Assembly (NCBI RefSeq): GCF_902167635.1
Contig: NZ_CABHMS010000003.1
Span: 620,001 to 684,000 of the forward strand
Length of the DNA stretch: 64,000 nucleotides
Direction of reading: 5' to 3'
Source of the DNA: Chitinophaga vietnamensis
GTDB lineage: Bacteria > Bacteroidota > Bacteroidia > Chitinophagales > Chitinophagaceae
Shown: positions 33,944-40,176 of the stretch, in pieces
How the letters are laid out: each line of letters opens with the position of its first letter
Numbering within the stretch: position 1 is the first letter of the stretch
The notes under the pieces: generated by a model
Seen by the model: only the letters and a program-made list of their open reading frames with translations
What the model was told of the DNA's origin: nothing
The model's database searches: none
Made by a program: the position numbers and the translations under genes

Positions 33944-34594
33944 ATGGGTACTGTCCTGTTACGCCGCTTGCTCATATGCGGCATCATGCTGTGCTGCTTT
34001 GCCTGCGGCACTACGGTGCATCTCACCGGCACCTGGAAGGCCAATGATGCCGCCACTGTAAGCTATCACAATATCCTTATTGCCAGTCTGTCTTCAAATA
34101 TGGCTGCCCGCCAAACGGTAGAATCCGACCTGGTGGCGGCCTTGCAGAAACGTAGTATCGTAGCGGGCCGCAGCCTCGACCTCTTCCCGCCCAATTTTGA
34201 TCCGAAAAATGAAACCTCCAAATCAGAGATGGCTGACAAGATCCGCAAAGCCGGATACAATGCGGTGCTCACCACTTCGCTGGTGAACAAAGAATCTGAA
34301 CAACGCTATGTACCGGGTACAGTGTCCTATGCGCCATACCCTGCATTCGGCTGGTATGGCCGCTTCTGGGGCTACTATGGTTATATGTACGGCGCTGTTT
34401 ATTCTCCCGGTTATTATACGGTGGATAAAACTTATTTCCTGGAAACCAACTTGTACGATCTCGACCAGGATGGTAAACTGATCTGGTCTGGCCAGTCGGA
34501 AACCTATAACCCCAACAGCCTTGCATCTTTCGGCAAGGCCTATGCCCGCACCATGACAGACGCATTGCAACAGGCCGGCCTCTTGCGGAAATAA
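33944..34594 (+). CDS. Lipoprotein of unknown function
   Basis: 216 residues. Signal sequence with a lipobox-like end (MLCCFAC-G), so probably a lipoprotein. The body contains SYHNILIASLSSN and DLVAALQKRS segments and an aromatic Tyr/Gly/Phe-rich middle (about residues 122-150: PYPAFGWYGRFWGYYGYMYG). The ending FGKAYARTMTDALQQAGLLRK suggests a relation to DUF4136-like or LPS-assembly-related lipoproteins, not certain. Divergent from the Lrp gene. Confidence 0.65.
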   Translation: MGTVLLRRLLICGIMLCCFACGTTVHLTGTWKANDAATVSYHNILIASLSSNMAARQTVESDLVAALQKRSIVAGRSLDLFPPNFDPKNETSKSEMADKIRKAGYNAVLTTSLVNKESEQRYVPGTVSYAPYPAFGWYGRFWGYYGYMYGAVYSPGYYTVDKTYFLETNLYDLDQDGKLIWSGQSETYNPNSLASFGKAYARTMTDALQQAGLLRK

Positions 34595-34637
34595 GTAATT
34601 GCTTATTTTCGCAGGCAACAAATAAACGATACGCCTG

Positions 34638-34862
34638 ATGGAGCCACTACAGCCAGATCCGCAGCTGCTCAAGCAGCTGGTAACGATGCGCATGCCTTTC
34701 GGAAAATACGAGAACACTTTGCTGTGCGACCTGCCCGTGAGCTACCTGGAATGGTTCCAGCGTAAAGGCTTTCCGCAGGGCAAGCTGGGCATGTTGCTGG
34801 AAACGATGCTGGTCATTAAAATGAATGGGCTTGGCGGGCTGCTGGAGCCGCTGAAGCGGTAA
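34638..34862 (+). CDS. DUF3820 family protein
   Basis: 74 residues with the family's conserved core MPFGKYENTLLCDLPVSYLEWFQRKGFPQGKLG and the tail IKMNGL. DUF3820 proteins are small, cytoplasmic and widespread; an annotation as quorum-sensing-regulated virulence factor exists for Vibrio homologues, with little functional support. Stands 43 bp downstream of the lipoprotein gene. Confidence 0.85.
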   Translation: MEPLQPDPQLLKQLVTMRMPFGKYENTLLCDLPVSYLEWFQRKGFPQGKLGMLLETMLVIKMNGLGGLLEPLKR

Positions 34863-34890
34863 TTCGTATAGCCCTTGCTGTTATAGACGC

Positions 34891-34921
34891 CAAAAAAAGC
34901 TGCTGGCGGGTAGCCAGCAGC
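34891..34921 (-). terminator. Intrinsic terminator of the actin-bactofilin operon
   Basis: Stem GCTGCTGGC (34899-34907) / GCCAGCAGC (34913-34921); on the minus strand it is followed by a seven-T run (34898-34892). It lies 34 bp beyond the bactofilin stop. Confidence 0.85.
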
Positions 34922-34955
34922 AATGCAGTAAAAGATATGGCGGAGCATAAATGTT

Positions 34956-35417
34956 CTAAAACCAGGTGGTCGCTTGTTCCTCTTCATTGGCAGGAGAGGT
35001 AGCGGCAGGCGAGGCGTCGGGTGTAGCCGTTTCTTCCGCGGTTGTTTCCTGCTTGGGCTGTGGCATCACATTTTTGCGGATGGCGCCTTCTACTACAGCT
35101 CCTTCTTCAATTTCGAGTATCATCGCGTTCACATCGCCTTTCACATAGGCTTTGGTAGTGATAAAGGCTTTATTGGTGATATAAACGTCGCCATAAACTT
35201 TTCCATGTACAAGGAGGTCCTGGGCATACACATGGCCGCGGATACTGGCATTCTCGCTGATCACGAGCTTGCCGGTCGTTTTCACGTCGCCGCGCACATG
35301 TCCGTCGATACGGCCGGAGATGGTGGCATCGATGCTGCCATTCACCGAAACGGCTTTAGGTAATCGGAAGGAGCCAGGGGCTATCAGGTTTCGGAATAAA
35401 TGTCTGACGTTGATCAC
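34956..35417 (-). CDS. Bactofilin (polymer-forming cytoskeletal protein)
   Basis: 153 residues from a GTG start at 35417; no ATG lies in the conserved N-terminal part. The central region (about 20-110) is the right-handed beta-helix of bactofilins: SVNGSIDATISGRIDGHVRGDVKT, KLVISENASIRGHVYAQDLLVHGKVYGDVY and VKGDVNAMILEIEEGAVVEGAI show the repeated hydrophobic/Gly pattern. The C-terminus (about 118-153) is an acidic Thr/Ala/Pro-rich disordered tail. Bactofilins polymerise without nucleotides and scaffold envelope machinery. It follows the ParM-like actin gene by only 9 bp, implying co-expression. Confidence 0.92.
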   Translation of the reverse strand: MINVRHLFRNLIAPGSFRLPKAVSVNGSIDATISGRIDGHVRGDVKTTGKLVISENASIRGHVYAQDLLVHGKVYGDVYITNKAFITTKAYVKGDVNAMILEIEEGAVVEGAIRKNVMPQPKQETTAEETATPDASPAATSPANEEEQATTWF

Positions 35418-35426
35418 ACAAACAAA

Positions 35427-36497
35427 TTAGATAGTTACAGGATGAGGTGTGGCGGCGCCGGCATGTCCATCTTCTTCAAATATGGAGATGATAGAGCTGG
35501 CATTGCCGAGGTCCAGGCCTACGCTTCTTTGCGGCTTATTATCGGATATCCTTAACGAGTTATAAAGATAACCAACACTGATGAGTTTTTCCGGTTCGGG
35601 GGCTACTTCTACCGGGATAAAGTCGCGGAACTCTTCGGTGAAGGCGTCTGTCAGCTCGCGGTAGTGCGCGCCGCCGCCCATCAGGTATATCTTTTCACAA
35701 GTTTCAAAATCGAGGTCGGTGAAGTAGCTGCGCATCAGCGGGGATACTACTTCCTTGTAATATTGCGTGAGCACGCCTTTGCGCATATCGCGCAGGTCGA
35801 TGCGTTTGCGGTTCGTGAAGATAGAGCCTTTCATGAACGCGTCATCTACCTGATGTTCGTTCTTCATTTCCAGGTAGTGTTTCTGGTTCAGCTCACGGGT
35901 CAGGTTGTTGATGGCGTAGCGGATGCCATGGGAGCTGAAGCAGGTACGGTGTACCAGCCCGTCGCCAGTGGCCATACCGCCTTCGATGGTGCCAAAGCCA
36001 AAGCTGATGGCGATGAAATTATCCAACTGCGGCGCGTTGATCGTCTTCTTCAAACCAATGATCCCACCTACGATCTCCGGGATGATCTCATATTTTTCAA
36101 TATCAAACATCCCCTTCTTGAAAGAGCCTTTGGTATTGAAAGTCTGGGTATCATAATCCACCAGAAAATGTCTTTTGCTCAGGAACTGCTCTGCGGCGGT
36201 TTTGTAGATATTATAGGTAGAGAAGGGAAAACCCATGGTGATGCTCATCGGTTGCTGCACTTTGTCGAGCGTAGTGAGCAGGGCGGATTTGAACAATATC
36301 TCATAATCTTCTTCCGAAGGGGAAGCGTTAGTGATCCTGCCGGGATTGATGCCGCCTCTTTTGGCAAGATTGCCGACCAGGTACCAGGTGTCGTCTTTCT
36401 TGATTTTTAATCCGTTCAGCAAATCCTTACTGGAATTTTCTGTGTTCCCGAAGGCGGTCTCAAATACGCTGGGGAAGCCGGTTGTAGATACTTTCAT
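35427..36497 (-). CDS. ParM/StbA-like actin-family protein with C-terminal phosphate-1 motif
   Basis: 356 residues. The order of the actin-fold motifs is unusual. The protein opens with FPSVFETAF, which in ParM/Alp-type proteins comes after the phosphate-1 loop. The Val/Gly region WYLVGNLAKRGG and PMSITMGFPFSTY follow, then the phosphate-2-like AISFGFGTIEGG (165-173, with Ser165 where Asp is usual) and the adenosine motif IYLMGGGAHYREL (270-282). The phosphate-1 motif SVGLDLGNASSIISIFEED stands at 325-343, after the last helix. This is what a circular permutation would give. Likely a filament-forming ATPase working with the bactofilin encoded 9 bp downstream. Confidence 0.8.
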   Translation of the reverse strand: MKVSTTGFPSVFETAFGNTENSSKDLLNGLKIKKDDTWYLVGNLAKRGGINPGRITNASPSEEDYEILFKSALLTTLDKVQQPMSITMGFPFSTYNIYKTAAEQFLSKRHFLVDYDTQTFNTKGSFKKGMFDIEKYEIIPEIVGGIIGLKKTINAPQLDNFIAISFGFGTIEGGMATGDGLVHRTCFSSHGIRYAINNLTRELNQKHYLEMKNEHQVDDAFMKGSIFTNRKRIDLRDMRKGVLTQYYKEVVSPLMRSYFTDLDFETCEKIYLMGGGAHYRELTDAFTEEFRDFIPVEVAPEPEKLISVGYLYNSLRISDNKPQRSVGLDLGNASSIISIFEEDGHAGAATPHPVTI

Positions 36498-36749
36498 AGT
36501 GTTTTGTTGATAATAACGAGTGATACGGATGTACGCCCATCGTGGTTTCCATCAGGATCGGTGTTCCGATAAAATTATGAAATAATAGGACAAATGGGGA
36601 AGACAATCGATGAATTTACGCTAAATTTAATACAGCCATCCTGAATTTCAAAATCAAGATAAGGGCTTGTTCATAATAAAAGGCCTTGGCCAGCGTTATA
36701 TAATAGTCCCTCCATCCCTTGCCTGTGTTCACTTCTATCCGGCAAACAC

Positions 36750-37106
36750 ATGAAAGAATCGCGTTTATTGCTGCTGCTGCCGTTGTTCGCCTGCCATCCC
36801 GCGCAGAAGATCTACCAGGCGCCTGCCATGGGAGCGGAAACCAAATTTGATGAAGGGCTGCGCCCGGAGAAACATCCCAAATACCTCTGGGATAAAAAGA
36901 TGATGAAAGACCTGGAAAAACAGGGCAGGGCAGAAGGTTATACGGCCACCAGGCGGCATACAGCGCCTACCATCCCGGTAAAAAAGAAAGATGATATACC
37001 CGCTGATTCCGTTGCACATAAGGGCGACAGCACCGCTATGCCCCTGCCGGATTCCGCGCAACATCCCTTGCCTGATACCGCACATCCTTCCGCTACGCGG
37101 CAATGA
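36750..37106 (+). CDS. Small lipoprotein, Pro/Lys-rich
   Basis: 118 residues. Short signal sequence with lipobox LPLFAC-H, then a charged segment (KHPKYLWDKKMMKDLEKQGRA) and a disordered C-terminus rich in Asp, Ser, Pro and His (PDSAQHPLPDTAHPS). No recognised domain. Divergent from the actin-like gene across 252 bp, in which I see no other feature. Confidence 0.65.
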   Translation: MKESRLLLLLPLFACHPAQKIYQAPAMGAETKFDEGLRPEKHPKYLWDKKMMKDLEKQGRAEGYTATRRHTAPTIPVKKKDDIPADSVAHKGDSTAMPLPDSAQHPLPDTAHPSATRQ

Positions 37107-37119
37107 CCGGTTAATTCCC

Positions 37120-37127
37120 TACATTTG
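37120..37127 (+). promoter_or_regulatory. -7 box (TACATTTG) upstream of the M1 peptidase gene
   Basis: Exact TAnnTTTG match 81 bp before the ATG at 37208. No TTTG at the 19-bp spacing. A start here gives a leader containing the hairpin at 37171-37200. Confidence 0.45.
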
Positions 37128-37170
37128 ATATCGTTTTACACCAAACCAACAGCACACTTTTAATACGTGT

Positions 37171-37200
37171 AAGCGTTCCCGTTAGGCGACGCTTTTATTT
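37171..37200 (+). terminator. Terminator-shaped hairpin ending 7 bp before a start codon
   Basis: AAGCGT (37171-37176) pairs with ACGCTT (37189-37194), followed by TTATTTTTTATTT just in front of the M1 peptidase ATG. It may simply end the preceding lipoprotein transcript, or act as an attenuator in the peptidase leader. Confidence 0.5.
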
Positions 37201-37207
37201 TTTATTT

Positions 37208-39064
37208 ATGAAGAAGATACAAGGCATTATTATCCTCCTGCTGGCTGCCATACAGCAGGGATCGGCACAGACCACCTTGTATATGCCAACAAACATCAAA
37301 CAGGCATACGACAAGGAGACACGCAGCTACAATGGCGCTCCGGGCAGCAAGTATTGGCAAAACAAGGCCGACTACGACATCCGCGTAGCCTTTGACCCTG
37401 TCAACAACCAGGTATCAGGCTCCGAGATCATCACCTATACGAACAATAGTCCCGACACACTCCGGGAAGTCAACTTCAAACTGTTTCCCAACCTGTTCCA
37501 GAAAGGCAGCACGCGCAACATGACCATCACGGCCGACGACCAGCACAACGGCGTCCTGATTAAAAACATGACGGTGAATGGCGCGCCCCGCACCGTGTCG
37601 GCAGTAGTCGGTACCAATATGCCGCTGGCCGTGCCCGACCTGTATCCTGGCCAGCAGCTGCGTTTCAGCCTCGACTTCTCCTACATCCTCAATGAAAATA
37701 CGCATATCCGTACCGGCTCCGTCGACACCGGCGCATATTTCATTGCTTACTTCTTCCCGCGCATCGCCGTTTACGACGATTACAACGGGTGGGATCGCGT
37801 ACCCTACAATGGCGTCACCGAATTTTACAATGATTTCTGCAATTTCAAAGTAGCCATCACCGTGCCAGGGGCTTACCAGGCCTGGGCTACCGGCGATCTC
37901 ATGAATCCTTCGGAAGTGTATAACGATATCTACGTAAAACGTATAGCCGACGCCGTTAGCACCGACAGCATTACTGATATCGTAGATACCACCGACCTGA
38001 AAAAAGGGAACATCACCAAAAATAACCGAACCAATACCTGGCGCTTTGAAGCCGGCAACGTGACCGATTTCGCTTTCGCAATCAGCAATCATTACTGCTG
38101 GAAAGCGGCCGGCGTGGAAGTAGATCCTGCCACCAAACGCAGGACCCGCGTGGATGTGGCGTTCAACCCGCAGCACGCTGACTATTTCGATGTGATCCGT
38201 TACGCCCGCGGCACCGTAGCATCCATGAGCTACCGCTTCCCTAAATGGCCTTACCCTTACAGCCATGAAACAGTATTCGATGGCCTCGACCAGATGGAAT
38301 ACCCCATGATGGTGAACGACAATCCGCTGGCCAACAAAGCTGCAGCCATCGAGCTCACCGATCATGAGATCATGCATACCATGTTCCCGTTCTATATGGG
38401 CACCAACGAAACCCTCTATGCCTGGATGGATGAGGGCTGGGCCACCATCGGCGAATGGCTCATCTCACCAATGATCGACTCTACCATCATCGATGATTAC
38501 GGCATGCTGCCCTACAATACGATCGCCGGCAGATCGCAGGACCTGCCCATCATGACGCCGTCCAACCAGCTCACAGACGCCTATATGGTCAATTCCTATC
38601 CCAAGCCCGCACTGGGATACCTCTACGTAAAAGACCTCCTTGGCGATGAGCTGTTCATGAAAGCGTTGCATTACTACATTGCACAATGGCATGGCAAACA
38701 TCCGCAGCCCTACGATTTCTTCTATTGCATGAATACCGGCTCCGGCCACAACCTCGACTGGTTCTGGAAAAGCTGGTTCTTCGACAATGGCTATCCCGAC
38801 CTCGGCATTGGCAAAGTATCACAGCAAGGCAAACTATGTAAAGTAGAAATACTGCGCAAAGGCAGCAAACCCGTACCTGTTGATCTCACCATCTACTTTT
38901 CCGACAGCACCACCATGAAACTACACAAAACCATCGCCTGCTGGGAAAAAGGCGAACAAGCCACCAGCTTCACTTTCAGCGCCGATAAAAAAATAGAGAA
39001 AGTAGTACTTGGCAGCACATGGATTGCAGATGTGAACAAAGCGGATAATTTACGGATTTATTGA
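37208..39064 (+). CDS. M1-family metallopeptidase (gluzincin), secreted
   Basis: 618 residues with a signal peptide (MKKIQGIIILLLAAIQQGSAQ). N-terminal beta domain, then the catalytic domain with HEIMH, exactly 18 residues to the third zinc ligand Glu in WMDEGWATIGEW, as required for clan MA(E) family M1. The GxMEN-type exopeptidase motif is present in altered form (GLDQMEYPMMV). The C-terminus ends in a beta-strand region. Likely periplasmic or surface aminopeptidase. Its last codons lie in the left arm of palindrome H4. Confidence 0.9.
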   Translation: MKKIQGIIILLLAAIQQGSAQTTLYMPTNIKQAYDKETRSYNGAPGSKYWQNKADYDIRVAFDPVNNQVSGSEIITYTNNSPDTLREVNFKLFPNLFQKGSTRNMTITADDQHNGVLIKNMTVNGAPRTVSAVVGTNMPLAVPDLYPGQQLRFSLDFSYILNENTHIRTGSVDTGAYFIAYFFPRIAVYDDYNGWDRVPYNGVTEFYNDFCNFKVAITVPGAYQAWATGDLMNPSEVYNDIYVKRIADAVSTDSITDIVDTTDLKKGNITKNNRTNTWRFEAGNVTDFAFAISNHYCWKAAGVEVDPATKRRTRVDVAFNPQHADYFDVIRYARGTVASMSYRFPKWPYPYSHETVFDGLDQMEYPMMVNDNPLANKAAAIELTDHEIMHTMFPFYMGTNETLYAWMDEGWATIGEWLISPMIDSTIIDDYGMLPYNTIAGRSQDLPIMTPSNQLTDAYMVNSYPKPALGYLYVKDLLGDELFMKALHYYIAQWHGKHPQPYDFFYCMNTGSGHNLDWFWKSWFFDNGYPDLGIGKVSQQGKLCKVEILRKGSKPVPVDLTIYFSDSTTMKLHKTIACWEKGEQATSFTFSADKKIEKVVLGSTWIADVNKADNLRIY

Positions 39065-39141
39065 TTTACGGATTTACGGATTTGCAGGAAACTGAAGTAT
39101 CCCTTAAATCAAGAAATCCGTAAATCCATAAATCCGTAAAT
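39048..39141. repeat. Giant palindrome H4 (28-bp arms) between convergent genes
   Basis: Arms 39048-39075 and 39114-39141 pair at 27 of 28 positions around a 38-nt loop, with partial pairing continuing inward. Units of 8 nt are obvious (AAATCCGT, AAATCCAT, AAATCCGT). The left arm includes the last codons of the M1 peptidase, the right arm ends next to the stop of the convergent DUF4249 gene. Confidence 0.92.
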
Positions 39142-40173
39142 CTAAAGCGTGTCATAATACAATCGATACTCCGTTTCATTACAGCCGCCTACGATGCCGA
39201 CGCCGCCGGAGGTGTTGCTCCGGATCTGGATGGCCTGGATAAGGCTGTTGAGGCCGGGGTTGCGCTTCACTTTTTCGTAGGTGAGCAGGAAGTCGTAGTA
39301 GTCTCTTGAAACGGATTTAACGTACACGAGTACACGCCCTTTAGGTGCGATCTCTTCAGCGGGGCTGGAACTCAATGCCGTGGCGTTGATATAGAGGTTG
39401 GTGGAAAAAGTTCTTCCCATCCGGGAGAAGAGGATGTTGTTGTAGTTTTCATTAAGCCCGCCAACCTGGTTATTGTCGGCATTCTCGTCCTGTGTATAGC
39501 AAGGGATGCGCAGGTAGTCGTTGATGAATAGCGTGTCTTTATGCTGAGTGAAGCCTGGCTTGTCTTTCAGCTGATTGTAGAGATCGGGGTTCTCTGATTT
39601 GCGGTTGGTGACGCCATTATAGGTAAATACGGTATCGCCATACCCGGTTTGTTTGAGCGCTTCCATGGCGATGTATTGTGGTATGTTGCCGGGCGCCAGG
39701 GTGATGTTGAGATGAAAACGCAATACAGGCCGGCCGTTGAGCATGGTGCGGAAAGTATCTACCAGTTCCACTTTAATGGGTGGCGGTATGAAGGCGGTAG
39801 CGGTGCAGGAGCGCATACCGGGCACCATGGCCGTTACGCGATAGTATTTGCCTGCCTCCAGTTTTTGAACGCCGGCATATCTGCTCAGGTTGCTGGTGCT
39901 GTCTTTTACGAGGGAAAGTGTTTCCAGTGGCGTATTGCCGGTTCTGTTGGCAAGCAGCGTTACGTTGGCGTTCTCCACCAGTTCAAAGTTATTATCTACA
40001 CCCGGGCCTACCGGTTTGGTTTTCCCTATTCTTACTTCCGGAGTATTGCCGGCTATCAGCTCGCTATACACCACTGTACGTGGTTTGCCGTTGTTGCCTG
40101 GTACGGGCAATTGCTGTTGACAGGCAGCAAAGACGAACAGGCCGAATGGCAATATTTTAATCAGGCGCTTCAT
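39142..40173 (-). CDS. DUF4249 lipoprotein
   Basis: 343 residues with a lipoprotein signal (MKRLIKILPFGLFVFAAC-Q). The sequence is that of DUF4249, a Bacteroidota-specific beta-sandwich lipoprotein nearly always encoded directly downstream of a TonB-dependent receptor, here with a 3-bp gap. Blocks include VVYSELIAGNTPEVRI, ENANVTLLANRTGN and GKYYRVTAMVPGMRSCTATAFIPPP. By position it is thought to act as the surface partner of the receptor, as SusD does for SusC; ligand unknown. Confidence 0.88.
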   Translation of the reverse strand: MKRLIKILPFGLFVFAACQQQLPVPGNNGKPRTVVYSELIAGNTPEVRIGKTKPVGPGVDNNFELVENANVTLLANRTGNTPLETLSLVKDSTSNLSRYAGVQKLEAGKYYRVTAMVPGMRSCTATAFIPPPIKVELVDTFRTMLNGRPVLRFHLNITLAPGNIPQYIAMEALKQTGYGDTVFTYNGVTNRKSENPDLYNQLKDKPGFTQHKDTLFINDYLRIPCYTQDENADNNQVGGLNENYNNILFSRMGRTFSTNLYINATALSSSPAEEIAPKGRVLVYVKSVSRDYYDFLLTYEKVKRNPGLNSLIQAIQIRSNTSGGVGIVGGCNETEYRLYYDTL

Positions 40174-40176
40174 GAT

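Noticed and set aside
37415-38377. Minus-strand ORF of 320 residues
   Set aside because: Antisense shadow of the M1 peptidase, whose zinc motif and signal peptide are clear.
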